From NCBI RefSeq assembly GCF_002105155.1, contig NW_019029047.1, positions 47,501 through 111,500 of the forward strand: DNA of 64,000 nucleotides. The letters are read 5' to 3'. Positions 21,458-33,750 of the stretch are shown in pieces; position 1 is the first letter of the stretch, and every line of letters begins with the position of its first letter. The translations under genes and the position numbers were made by a program. Source of the DNA: Lobosporangium transversale (taxonomy: Eukaryota > Mortierellomycota > Mortierellomycetes > Mortierellales > Mortierellaceae). The notes beneath the pieces were generated by a model, which did no database searches, was not told where the DNA came from, and was given only the letters and a program-made list of their open reading frames with translations.

Positions 21458-22277
21458 AATAACAAAAAAAACAAAAAAACAAAAAAACGAAATATAAAAA
21501 AAAAAAAAAATAACAAGCCGAAAAAAAAAAAAAAAAAAAAAAAAATAACAAATAACAAATATTGGGAAAAGAGATGGCCCAACTGTTTTTGGTGGGGCGA
21601 CCTTTATTATTGTTATTATATATATATATATACTATTATTTTTACATTTTTGCAAATAACAAAAACCAACTTAGTAACATTTAACAGCAAAGGATTCGCT
21701 ACCCTGGTCATCTTTTTTTTATTGTCAGTCAGTCACTCAATTAGTGCTTCAAGGAACACGAGTCATTCGAATACATGAAATATACAAACGCATCAATATA
21801 TAACATGAAAGAGAAGAAACCATGTCAAAAAATGGTTTATGTGTGCGTGTGTACACATGTATGTAATGGTATGATGAATATATAGGACACACAAGTAAAG
21901 AATGTGGAAAAGCTTTTCTTCTTTCTTTCTTTCTTTTGTTTGGGCGCTATTCCCCCGCCTCCCCAAAATGATGTATTGGTTAGGACACATAATTATTTCA
22001 AGGGGAAGTGTGGGATGTGTGTGTGTGGCTCAGTCCGAATGGCCCCATTTGGAACAACTTTTTGTTCTCGTTCAGCATCGCCTCCCCCTCTGCCTCTTTG
22101 TCAATTGTCAATTGTCGATTGTAGCATTTCTGATTTAACGCGCTGATCTTTTTTACATTTTCATTCAGACAAAAAGCCATTGTCTTGTCTCACTCTCCCT
22201 CTCTTCCATCTACCCATCCTCTCTTTCTCTCTTTCTCTCTCTCTCTTTGTTGCTTCCGCCAACATCAAATCTTAGCA
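21458..22277. other. Spacer between AT-hook gene and INTS2 gene
   Basis: It begins with poly(A) tracts after the AT-hook stop codon and contains ttc repeats (21915-21936). A CT-rich stretch just before the INTS2 start (22185-22250, tctctttctctctctc) is typical of fungal core promoters. Confidence 0.55.
22200..22250 (+). promoter_or_regulatory. CT-rich tract upstream of INTS2
   Basis: A pyrimidine-rich run (tctctttctctctttctc) ends about 30 bases before the ATG. CT tracts at this place are common near fungal transcription starts. The assignment is by position only. Confidence 0.4.
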
Positions 22278-24788
22278 ATGGGTGCTGCCTCGGAAGCATT
22301 CCGTTTGATTGAGACTGGGGGCAATCCACGTCTGCATCCAGACTTGGTAATTTAAACAATAACCAAATGCAAGCCCTAATTTTTTATTTATTTATTTATT
22401 TATTTTTTGTTGGTCTCTACGCAGCAAATAATCCCTTTCGAACAGAAAGACAGACAGAGAGAGAGGCTAATCCTAATCGTTTATTAACTTGGCATGATAT
22501 CGCTTAGGATTACACTTTATATCTACCATTATTGATATCACGATATTCCTTGGAATATATCCCATTTCTAGTCCGCTACCCTCAGGTATTTCCTTTTTTT
22601 TTTTAAATATACTTTCTCAAACTTCATTCCTGTAATTTTTTTTTTTTCTTTGTTTGTTTTGTAAAATGCTCAATTTCTTATTCTTACTTTGTTCAGACAT
22701 GGATTGCAACTAGGTATCGGGATCTTGATTATCGATTAATCCAACGCCAGGTCAAAGAGGAACTGCAATTGGAAAAACAAAATATACAGAGATCCACATC
22801 CAATTCAACACTATCACTGTTCGAAACAGGAACTGACGAGGACCGAGCACGGTATGTTAGTAAATCGTTATTTATAAAGGCTATGAAGGCTATGAAGGCT
22901 ATGAAGGCTATGAAGGCTATGAAGGCTATGAAGGCTATAAAGGCTTGTGAACTGAAGGGGGGAGCCAAACTCCTTTTATAAAATTTTGTTCCGCAAAAGC
23001 AAAAAAAAAAAAAAAAAAAAAAAAACATAAATATTTTAAATGTTATATATACTAATTGCATAAAAGCTTTTCCTTTTTAGCATCGTGCTAATTGAACTTG
23101 CTAAACTGGATTGGGAGAGTTCAGAACAGTCCTTCACAAATGGAAATAAACAGATCGAACGCCAGGCCTCAGCTCTGTTTGACAGCCCTATATACCGCCA
23201 AGAAGTCTCAATGATCCTGGCAATGTGTACTCTGCGATGCAGGCATCCTCTGTTAAACATCCAGGTCTGTTTGCTGATCTTTTTTTTTTTTTTTTTTTTT
23301 TTTTTGTTTATGAAAAATAAGAAACCTATCTTCCTCTTTAAAATGACATTCTAACATTTTTTCAATTTACGTTTAATGTTACTATAATAATATTAGGCAA
23401 CTGTGAATTCACTACGCTTATTACAAAACCCTGCGCCGCTGATCACTACTCTAGTTGCCAATCACCCCTCATCATTTTCTCTCATCATCGAATCTTTACT
23501 GGGATCAGAGGGACGCCTCAGCAACACAAAACCCATCCTCCTCCGACTGTGCAAATTGGCTGATCATAAGATATGGGGCGTTCGTCAACGACTGATTACA
23601 AGGAAAGTATTTCCGAATCTCGCTATTGAACTCACTATCGAACATTGTCACGACGAAATCTGCTTCATGAATCGGATCCTACGGGGACAACCAGAATGGC
23701 TCACGAATGATGTGGATCCGATTACGAGGAACAGTCTTAGTTCGATCATGGAATTCGTGTTTTCATCTCTGAATGATGAACTAACTTCGGAGAGACCGGA
23801 CCATGTGGCCGTCAACCGCCTGCTCAGGATCCTTTCAGGCATGGTTGGTTTGATGAACCTGTCATTGACGGCTGAACAACTGGAGATTTCAATGGGCATT
23901 CTGGAAATGTCCCCACTAGAGTCAAGCACGATTGGTCTCAAGATTTGTCTTATCCTAATGAGCGCGTCCCAACTCCTTAAATATTCTCAATCTCGGCTTG
24001 AACGAGTTCTTCATCAAATGATTCGTTGTCAAGATTCAACACAGATCCAACATCTCTTGATATATTTCCAGCAACAGCAGCTTTTGAGGATCGATGACAT
24101 GGTATCAAAAACACTCTCGATGAGCATTGTGGTTCCACGTGGCGGTCTTATGGAGTTGAGCACACTCTTCTCTCACGTGTTTACAAATGAAGAACTGTCC
24201 TCGTGTGCGCTTAGAATCGGTCGACCTACTGTTAGTTCTGGTGCTGGTGCTGGTGCTGATAATGCTTCTAATGCTGCTAACGCGGATGCTACAGTATTAG
24301 GCACCAAGGAATCGACCATTAAATCCACAATAAACTCAATATCGACTCATACCCCTAACCCGGACAGTGAACAGGATTCATCTTTACGTTCCACAGCAAA
24401 TTTCATCGTTGGTTATTTATTACAGCAGGACGTTTTCCACAAGAGTGCAACCGATGTTCAGAAATGGGTTATGGAGCAAATTCAGGCGGCGACTGTACCC
24501 CTGGATGCGAACATGATTCATTTGTTGCGAGCATATACAGCAGCTATCTCACGATCCCCTCATATCACAAGGATACCTGAGCAGGACATCAGAGCATGCT
24601 TCAGTAACCCGTATGATGACCCAACACCGGCGAAGGTCTTGATTGTTCTGTACATGCTCATGAATAATGATCTCTGTATAGGGAACTTGGGCAGCATCGG
24701 TGCAATAGGGCGAATGAAAGGTGGGCATACATTTGTATATAAAAATGACTGGCGTGTTTTTTTGGACGAATCAATGGCAATCTTTTTC

Positions 24789-24830
<42 letters not shown>

Positions 24831-26811
24831 GAAGGAGCACAACCCTGAGCAAAAGACGCTAACTAGTCTTTTTTTTTTTTTTTATTATTATTTTTTTTAT
24901 TTTTTAGAATATGATGCGAACTTACTGGAATATGTTCAGATCCGAAAAATAGTGCTCTATGTTCAAAACTTTCAGGGAGGAACGGCATTTCGTGCAGTAC
25001 AACCCATGTTCCTGAAACTTGTCAACTCTCAGTTCCCGGAGTTGTTTGATGTTACGACACTGCTTCTAGAGGAAGGAATGGCTACCTCGACACAACACCA
25101 TGTAGAAGGCTCCTATTCTGAACCAAGGCAGAACCCATTGGAAACTGTAGATGCTGCACAAATCATGGAACCGCACTTCCAGGCCATAGCCCAACATATT
25201 CGTGATCCTAGAGCAGCAGTTAAAGGTAAGAGGAAGATGGTGGCTTATAAGGAGCTCTTTTTTTTTTTTTTTTTTTTTCTGGCCCATACTCTACGAATAT
25301 TAAAAAAAAAATAAAAAATAAAAAAAATTCGCTATAGGCTACCATTCATTCCAGAGGCTACGCCAATCCGATAGGCAGATGTTAGCAGAACAGTTAATCA
25401 AAGTGAGCTTGCCATCTTTGCTGGATCCAAAGTCAAGTCCACCTGTGATTGAAGCTTTCAAGAATACATGGGATCAGCTCAATAGTATCATGCCACACGA
25501 GATATGGGCATTGACCATCCATGCACTCCTTCCACAACCACTCATGAATCCAAGATCTATCATCACCCCTACATCTACATCTACATCTATATCTATATCT
25601 ACAGAATCCGCCACCGGCAGACCTCTACCACTCTCACATCAGATCGTGAAGCGTAATCAAGCGCAAAAACAATTGACGGTCCTCTATACTTTTGATTGGC
25701 TGGTCCAAGATCCATTATTGCTTTTCAAGGTCGACTTTCGGACTTTTCGTTCACCAATGATTTTCCGTCTTTTTATTCAGGTGTTAAGTGCGGTGATGAC
25801 GGGATCACGACATTGGTACCGGAAACAACTTCAGATTGCACAGGCATATCCACAAGCTCCACAACAGGGTCGACACCCATCAGTATCAGGATCTTCTTCT
25901 TCTTCTTCCGCCTCTGCCGCTGCCGCTGCCTCTGCCTCTAATCCTGCCTCATTAGTACAAGCACAGCGACGTCAATTCAAGGAAGCCAATTTGAGTGCCA
26001 TGCTCTATATCCAGGACTCTGCATTGGTTCAGCTTTTATTGGAAATTTGTGAAGCACGTCCGGAGGATCTTGTGTCGTCGTCGACCAGCTCGTCGATGGA
26101 AGAGGGAACAGGGACACAACAACAACAACAACAACAACAACAACAGCCACGCATGACTAGAAAGAACCAAAAGGAGAGTTCAATGGATGATATCTCGAAT
26201 GTGCTAAAGGAAGTACGGATTGTAACATTCAACTTTTTGCATCAGTTGTTCATTGATCACAAGATTTTTCCAAAACTGGTACACTTTCAGGGATATGCGA
26301 TGGATTTATTACCGGCGGTTGTTGCGGGGGTGGATTCTATTCATGTGTGTCTGGATTTCTTGCAAGAGATTTTATTTTCAGTGGCCCCTTCCTCTATGCT
26401 TGCAATGAGCTCATCGGCTACTAGTACTACTCCTTCTTCATCTTCTTCTTCTTCTTCCCATCTTGGTGGAGGCGGTGGTAGTGGTGGTATTGGAGGAGGA
26501 GGAGGAGGAGGAGGAGGCGGTGGAATAGACTTACCAGAGGACAAACCAGATGTGGCCCCACAGGTGTTTGCACTTCGCTTGGCGGCTCATCTTTGTGAAC
26601 GATTTCCGTTACAGAACACGATGCAGATGACGATTGATTTTATTTTACCGAGATTTCAGGCTCTGGCTATTAGTACAGGGTTCGCGAAGGAGGTTCTGGA
26701 GAGTGCTGTGATCTTGGCCAAGGCCTTTCCGAGTTTACGCGATGACATTGTGTCTGTGCTTCGAGGTACTGTGTATTTGTTCATATTTAATTTATTTTGT
26801 TTTCGTTTTTA

Positions 26812-26842
<31 letters not shown>

Positions 26843-26869
26843 TTATTTTTATTTTATTTTATTATAATC

Positions 26870-26906
<37 letters not shown>

Positions 26907-27104
26907 TTAGGCTGTTGTTACATACTTGTTTTTACTAATCATAAAATCAACTTTTTTTTTTATTTTCACTTTTACTTTTTTTTTTTTTTTTTGCTTCTAA
27001 CAGAAACAAGTGGACCACAGGACAAGAAAGCCTTGGAGAGGACAATCGAGGCAATTCATCAAGAATTACTTGATCCTGCCATCCTAGATAAAAGCTTGCT
27101 TTAA
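22278..27104 (+). CDS. INTS2: Integrator complex subunit 2
   Basis: Eight exons (22278-22346, 22508-22585, 22697-22851, 23081-23264, 23397-24720, 24908-25225, 25338-26765, 27004-27104), all GT-AG, total 3657 bases, giving 1218 residues, close to animal INTS2 (about 1200). Segments match the family: KLVHFQGYAMDLLPAVVAG followed by DSIHVCLDF, and the block ending IMPHEIWALTIHALLP. INTS2 is a helical scaffold subunit of Integrator, the nuclear complex that cleaves nascent RNA and attenuates RNA polymerase II (established for animals). Fungal-specific inserts include a Gln run near 26118, Ser and Gly runs near 26430-26525, and an Ala/Gly/Asn stretch near 24240. Introns contain T runs of 20 or more bases, and intron 3 a 9-bp repeat. 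The start MGAASEAF was chosen because it is the first ATG after the CT tract and splices in frame to all later exons. Confidence 0.93.
22878..22940. repeat. 9-bp tandem repeat in INTS2 intron 3
   Basis: About seven copies of aaggctatg follow the donor. The last unit varies (aaggctata). The unit length keeps a frame open, but it lies within the intron and before a poly(A) run. Confidence 0.85.
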
Positions 27105-27212
27105 AGATTAAGAAAGAAAAAAAAAAAAAAAAAAAAAAAGTAAAAAAAGCAAGAGATTTGCTCAGTAGCCTTTCTTTTTATTCTTTTTTCCCTTAATATC
27201 CTCATACTCTAG

Positions 27213-27250
<38 letters not shown>

Positions 27251-27667
27251 CTTTGATGGAAACTAATGTACAATAAAACACGAAGGAATGATGCGGACCT
27301 ATTCCTCAATTAGATACCTTAATATATATATGTAAATATACATGTTACCATGAATACTATTCAAAGCTACTCCTACTTGGGTTACATTGTTAGGATATGA
27401 ATGTAGTGTACTAGAAATATAACAAGAATGATGAACAATATTAATGCAACATTGCTCTTTTCTTACTTTTTTTAATCTATTTTATTTTTTTTTACTTTTG
27501 TAAACCTCGCTCTTGATCTATCTCTCTTCCCTTTCGCAACTGATAAAAAAGAAAAGAAAAAAAAAGAAAATACTAAGCTGAAAGAGCTTTTTTTTATATA
27601 TATATATATATATCCATTCGACCCTCCACAAGAATAATAAGAATAATAAAAAAGAAAGAGAACATAA

Positions 27668-27689
<22 letters not shown>
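27105..27689. other. 3' flank of INTS2, AT-rich
   Basis: Poly(A) tracts lie right after the stop codon and again near 27218-27248, and a TA dinucleotide run at 27594-27614. Candidate poly(A) signal aataaa at about 27272-27277. No gene seen. Confidence 0.55.
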
Positions 27690-27703
<14 letters not shown>

Positions 27704-27963
27704 AGACGATCAACGCCTTTGAATTTTTTATTGCCATCAAGACTATTTTAGAATATTTGCTACGGATGTAGAAAAAAAAGACTTTTGAATTTTTTGATAT
27801 TTTGTTTTTTAAAAAAAAAAAAAACGAATCAATCGTTTTTCAGAAAAGAATTGAAGAGCTGTTATTTCTTCTCCTCCCTCCCTATGTACATCCGATTAGT
27901 CGAACCAGTCGACCATTCGTTTTTTTTTTTCTTTTTTTTTCAGAAGGTGGGTATCTTTTTCTT

Positions 27964-29124
27964 TTAGACAGCGCCGTTGAAGACGAGGCGGTTGGGGGAG
28001 TTCTTCAAGTTACCCTGGATCTTGCCAACGGAGGCAGTGCTGGTGAGCTTGTCAAAGACAGACTGGGCAGTGGGCAAGCTGTTGAAGGAGAGGTAGAGAG
28101 CTGCAACACCAGCAACGTGGGGTGAGGCCATCGAGGTACCAGAGATGGTGTTGGTGGCAGTGGTCGATCCGATCCAGGCTGAGGTGATACCGACACCAGG
28201 GGCGAAGATCTCAACACAGGTTCCCCAGGAGGTGAATGAGGCTGGGTAGTCGTTGCGGTCAGAGGCAGCAACAGTGTAGGTGTTGGCAGCTCCGGAGGGT
28301 GAACCAGTGCAGGCATCAGTTGTGGCGCTGTTACCGGCAGCGACGATCAAGGGGATGTTGGCACGGAAGAGACGCTGGGCAGCATCGTTGATGGCAGTGG
28401 ACTTGCCACCTCCGAGGGACATGTTGACAACGGACTTGCCTGCAACAGCGCGCTGGGCAACCCAGTCCATACCAGCGACGACACCAGAGGTCGAGCCAGA
28501 GCCATCACCTCCCAGGACCTTGACACCGACAATGTTGACCTTCTTGGCAACACCGTACTTGGTACCACCGATGGTTCCAGCAACGTGCGTACCGTGGCCG
28601 TTCTCGTCAGTGTTGGGGGAGCCAGTGATGAAGTTGGCGCCAGCGGTGGCACGGCCGCCAAAGTCGCTGTGGGCAGTGTAGACACCAGTGTCAATCACAT
28701 AGGCAGTCACTCCTGAACCGGCAGCATCGTTGTAGTAGTAGGGCTGGCTCAAGTTGAGGTCGCGCTGGGAGACGCGGGTGAGACCCCAGGAGGGGACGGG
28801 GGTCTGGGAGCCAGCGATGCTGACGACAGCATCCTGCTCAATGTACTCGACCTCATCAGCAGCCAAGAGCTCCTTGAGGGCAGCCTGGTTGACGGTGGCA
28901 GCGAAACCGGGGATCTTGGCATAGCGGCGGTGGATGGTGGGCTTGCGACCGCGACCGTTCTGGCGGCGGGCAATGTCATCGAACTTGGCCTGGAAGGACT
29001 CGACGTTGTTACCCTCCTTGAGGACCACAATGTAGGAATCGGGGATAGCCTTGCCTCCGTTGTTGATCAAAGGAGCAGCCTGGACAATGGCAACGCAGAC
29101 AGCGAGGATGACGGTGAACTTCAT
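27964..29124 (-). CDS. Secreted subtilisin-like serine protease (S8, proteinase K type), copy A
   Basis: One exon encodes 386 residues. Residues 1-17 are a signal peptide (MKFTVILAVCVAIVQAA); about 28-100 form an inhibitor I9-type propeptide (DSYIVVLKE...EYIEQDAVV); the rest is an S8 catalytic domain. The triad is Asp145 (AYVIDTGV), His177 (NGHGTHVAG) and Ser331 (SGTSMASPHVAG), with oxyanion Asn265 (AAGNS). Such proteases are exported, self-cleave the propeptide and degrade extracellular protein. The start at 29124 is chosen because the signal peptide begins there; the frame stays open upstream only through low-complexity 5' leader. Codons are strongly C-rich at third positions, unlike the neighbours, which suggests high expression. 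The protein is identical to copy B; only a few silent differences are visible. Confidence 0.95.
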   Translation of the reverse strand: MKFTVILAVCVAIVQAAPLINNGGKAIPDSYIVVLKEGNNVESFQAKFDDIARRQNGRGRKPTIHRRYAKIPGFAATVNQAALKELLAADEVEYIEQDAVVSIAGSQTPVPSWGLTRVSQRDLNLSQPYYYNDAAGSGVTAYVIDTGVYTAHSDFGGRATAGANFITGSPNTDENGHGTHVAGTIGGTKYGVAKKVNIVGVKVLGGDGSGSTSGVVAGMDWVAQRAVAGKSVVNMSLGGGKSTAINDAAQRLFRANIPLIVAAGNSATTDACTGSPSGAANTYTVAASDRNDYPASFTSWGTCVEIFAPGVGITSAWIGSTTATNTISGTSMASPHVAGVAALYLSFNSLPTAQSVFDKLTSTASVGKIQGNLKNSPNRLVFNGAV

Positions 29125-29258
29125 GGTGAGATGTGTGAGTGTGAGTGTAAGAAGAAAAGAGAGAGAGGCTTTTTTTTTTTTTTTGTGGAAAGGAGAGAAC
29201 TTGATTGTAAGAGTGAAGAACAAAAAAAAAAAAAAAAAAAAGTGGGGTGGGTTGATGG

Positions 29259-29266
29259 TATTTATA
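29259..29266 (-). promoter_or_regulatory. TATA box of protease copy A
   Basis: TATAAATA reads on the minus strand about 135 bases before the ATG, at the place matching that of copy B. Confidence 0.6.
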
Positions 29267-31647
29267 CAAAAAAAAAGGATTTATGAGGATTAGCAAGGAA
29301 GGATGTATAGCAATAGAGCAAAAGGAGCCCTGATGGCATGTATGAAAAGGTGAGGAATGCTGTCCACAGGTGCAAAGAGGGGGGAAGAGGCAAGTTGGAT
29401 CACATAAGATGTGAATTCGAGAGGATAGGATTGGATTGGATATGCATTTGTATTCAATGGAAGAGAGAAAGATGAAATACAACTCCAATCCAGTGCTGTG
29501 AATGTATGGTGCCATAGCGCAAATAACATGTACATTTTTTCATGTAGGGATTGCACCCTTTTTTGTTTTCTCAAGATGAACCCTGGGAGCAAAGTTGTTA
29601 GGCAGACAGGAGCCAATCGGCACTCGGAGCAATATCTTTCAGGAGGTATTATATTATCAACAACATGTGTATACAAATACAATACATATACAATTGTATG
29701 TATATATTATATACAGATAGGCTTGTGTCCCCATTCTAAATAGAAAGAACTTGATCGTTTTTGAAAATGTTTGCTCCAATTGCAAAATAGAAATAAAAAA
29801 TAAAATAAAAGCTTAACAGTTTCGGTTGGAATTAAATAACAATTGGACTAAATAAAAAATAAGGTTATTTTGATTTTAAATCTTTTTTTTATTATTCCTT
29901 ATTCTAAAATAAATACTAATATTTAGTAAATACACTTCACATTAGAATTAGGGGTAGAGTTTATAATAAGAGATTCAATCGAAAGAAAGAAAAAACAAAT
30001 AAGGCCCCTTCCCCTCGCATCCTTAAGGTTCTTTCTTAATAACCTTTTTCTATACTCTGAGTCGAATACATTATATATAACAACAATACTTTATTCAGTT
30101 CAAAGAAAACAAGTAGAAATATAACAAAGAAGCAAGGTTATGATGATGTGCTTGAGAATAGAAATTGCGTAGAGGTGATGGGATGGTTACTGGTGCTGGG
30201 ATTGATACTGTTGAACTGGACACTGGACAATGAAGAGATTGTTGAGCATCCAGAATCTATGGTCATTTGAACATGATCACTTCAAAGGTTTGTATGGATT
30301 ATATATGTATATAGATGGACAAAAGAGAATAGCACTTGGAGATATGGAATGATGAATGCAGACAAAGTCTGTAAACAAGAATAGATCTACAGATCTTTTT
30401 TTTTTTTTTTTTTTTTTTGAAGCGTATTAATACCCACATGTCTATAAAAAAAAAAAAAAAAAAATAAAGCTGCTAAAATAACCAGATACCACACACTATT
30501 ATATAATAAGCTACACTAGCCTAACTGAGATAGAGATATGAGTGATATTAAACAAGGGAGAGAGAGGCCTTTGATAAGTACCTTCCAATAGTGGATTTAA
30601 CCTAAGCACTAAACGACTCATGCGCGTTGATATTTTTAATGCAACATGGTGGCTAAGACGTTAAGATCTGTAATGCTAGTCTTGAGGACAAGCAAGTTGA
30701 GATCCGTTCGGTCTTGTTAATAGTCACCATCTCTCACGAGGAAAAAAAAAAAAAAAAACCTCCCCTCTTTATGTATATGTTAGTTTTTTTTATCTAGTTT
30801 TAACTCGATTGCAAGAACCCTAAAGAGAGAACTTGAAGGAAGGGGGCTCGAATACAAAGCCTGAGCAAGAGGCAAAGGCAAATCATCCGCTCAAAGTCCT
30901 ATAAAGACTGGAAAGCGCAGTGTCTGTTATCAGAGCAATCTCGGCCTCTTGGTGTCCTTGAACAGTGTAAATATAATGTATGTAACTGTCAATAGGCGCT
31001 ATCGTGTACATCCAGTTTATGATCAGACAGGATACGCTATATATATCCTTTGCTGCAGCGTTCAGACAAAGATCCAGGTCTGTTGGTTAAAACAGTAAGC
31101 TCATTCCATATTTGCTTCTAGGATTATTTTGCGGACTTGTTTCTGTTTAAGGGTCTGTTAGACAGTGGGAGAGAAGGATAGGGGAATGCAAGCAAGGCAT
31201 CAAAGGGGCACCAACCATTCCCACTAAACTCACTGGTGTCTTCCTTTACCATCAAGGCAAGAGAGAGTAAATAATATTTTAGCCTAGCCCTAGCTTAAAC
31301 TCCAAGTTGAAGTCTCCGTTGACAAATCCCCCAGATGGATCGGAATCTAGATTGATGGAATCACGCATCCTAACCAGTGCGTTTCTAGAAGAGGATCCGA
31401 TCGATCAAAACAATACTCTCTCTTGACTTTTCTTTTGTGGCTCATCATGAGCAAGTTCCCAAAGGGGGAAAAAAAGGAAAAAAGCTATTGGATACTCAAT
31501 CTCAGTTTCCTGTCTCGTTGATCTGCAGACATAAATCCAGAAATGTGCACCGTCAACAACCAATGGGCCCATAACCAGCTTATTCGTAAATCAGGCTGTG
31601 AGTTAGATTCCCTATACTTTTATATATTCGAGTAAGGGTAATAGCTT

Positions 31648-31680
<33 letters not shown>

Positions 31681-32307
31681 ATTGAAGGATTTTGATCATC
31701 TAGGGGGGACTTGATGTTAAAAAAAAAAAAGCCTTACAAGGAGCTATTTTTATTATCATCATTATCACTACTATTTTTCTTTTTTTCCCTAAAGGCAACC
31801 AGGGCAATCTTCATCCCGGTTATTTTGAAGAGTGAATGATAAGAAAGCCATTACGATTGAACTTTACAAAAGTCAAATCCTCTATCTCTGAATACACCTC
31901 TGCTCTCCATTTTGCCATTGTTTCAAAGAAAAGAAAAAAGAAGAAAACACGTCTATTTGGTTCTACATATCCATCCTACTATAGCATAGGCTCTATGACA
32001 AATATTTTATACTATGCTACTTTTTTTTTTTTTTTTTTTTATTCTTCCATAAACACGACATTATCAGATCATAGAAAGAATAGAAAAGTACAAAAAAAAC
32101 TGTTGGTGTACACAACATTCCTTTCATCACATGATAAAAGTAGGATGTAAAGATGTAAGAGGAGGATGACATATTCATTATTTTTTCTTTTGCGCGTGCT
32201 CATGCATAGAAGTGATAGCCAATGGGGACGATGCATTAATTCGCATGAAAAAAAGAGCAATGGGAATCTTCAGGGTACAGTTCAGCACTCTAAACAAACA
32301 AACAAAC

Positions 32308-32340
<33 letters not shown>

Positions 32341-33693
32341 AATCTTGTCATGTCATGTCATGCCCAACCATGCATGGTAATGTTAATGTTAATGTTAATG
32401 TTAAAGAGACAACAAAAAAAAAAAAAAAAAAAAAAGAGAAAAGTGCCGTTTTGAATTGTTTATTCATCCTTTTCTGCAGTGTACATGTATATACAAGCAT
32501 AAACATGTAAACAATTGATCAGGGACTAATCAATAGATAAATAAAGAGAATAAAACAGAATCAGAATAAAATAAAACAAATAAAAATTAACTCCAACCGA
32601 TCAACAAGACCTAACGGACCCAACGGACCCAAGCAAACCAGTCAACCAACTAACCAACTAACCAACCAACTAACCAACCAACCAACCAATGTCCACATCA
32701 TTTTCCCAAAAACTCTCTTTGTTGTCAAGTTTTTTTTTTATTTTTTTTTTTTATATCTATATTCTGCATGTTTACTTGCTTGCTATAATTGAAGCAGGAA
32801 GCAATAAATAAATAAATAAATATTTAATTAATTAATGCACAACAATTAACGATAACGGTTGAGACATGCATAGCAGATTGGGGGATTGGGCATAATGAAG
32901 AGAGAAAGGGAAAAGAGAGTTTATTACGCCTTTCGTCTTTGATTATTTCTTTTTCTTTTTTCTTTTTTTTTTTTCTTTTTTTTTTTCTTTTTTTTTTTTT
33001 TCAGGCTGAACAGAAGATGTTACATGTTACATTTATACACCATGCATATGCCAGTATTTACTTACAGGAATAGTCCATTCTTCTAAACCCGGAAGAAAAA
33101 AAAAAAAAAGAACAGAACAGAAAGAGGTAACCTCTTCAAATGCACGGTTACGTTTACTTTTTTTTTTTTTTTGTGTGCCATAAGATGTACAAGTACGGTA
33201 CCATATGGAGGATATAGAGATTTCGGCGTCAAGGTTGAAAGGGCTCACAAAATGATATATATGATACACTTATACCATGTTATTCATCGTGTGTGTGTGT
33301 GTGTGCTCGGGCTATTATTTTACAAAAAAAAAAAAAAAAAGAGTGTACATGTACGACATCATACATGGTATGAACAGGCAAAGATGACAAATGTCAAAGA
33401 GAAAAAGAGATAGGAAAAAAAAAAAGAGCCGAGGAGGGGGGGGGGATAGAAAAGAAAGAGCCTGATTTCTTGTCCTTTTTTGCTCATATAATGAACATGA
33501 AATATAGTTTCTCCTCTTCTCCCTCATCTTCTTCCTCTGCTTCATTTGCAACATGTATAGACTCATAGATGCATCAAAGGTCGTCATGGGAAGAAAGTTC
33601 ATAAACACATGTCTAGAGTAAGGAGGAGGTAAGAACAGGCAGAGGAATGGAGAATGAATATCTCGTGCAAAATGTGTCTTTCAACAATGAATG

Positions 33694-33750
33694 TATACAT
33701 GAGCATGAACATGAACATGAACATAAACATGAACATGAAAATAAACATGT
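33694..33750. repeat. Hexamer array gaacat
   Basis: Several copies of gaacat with one or two substitutions. The reverse complement of the same hexamer forms another array at 36899-36932. Confidence 0.75.

Larger units (their letters stand above)
27690..29750 (-). repeat. Inverted-repeat arm 1 with protease gene A
   Basis: This arm matches 37895-40110 in inverse orientation. The coding part is near-identical, the 3' flank is highly similar (cgaatggtcgactggttcgac and beyond), and similarity in the 5' flank fades but persists in islands: gccatcagggctccttttgc, then an accctgggagc block, then ctatttagaatggg. The graded decay suggests a duplication followed by homogenisation of the central part. 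Confidence 0.85.

Noticed and set aside
28005-29030. Long open frames on other strands and frames over the protease genes
   Set aside because: They are shadows caused by the GC-rich third positions of the protease and have Pro/Ser/Thr-rich sequence without domains. The same shadows appear over copy B.
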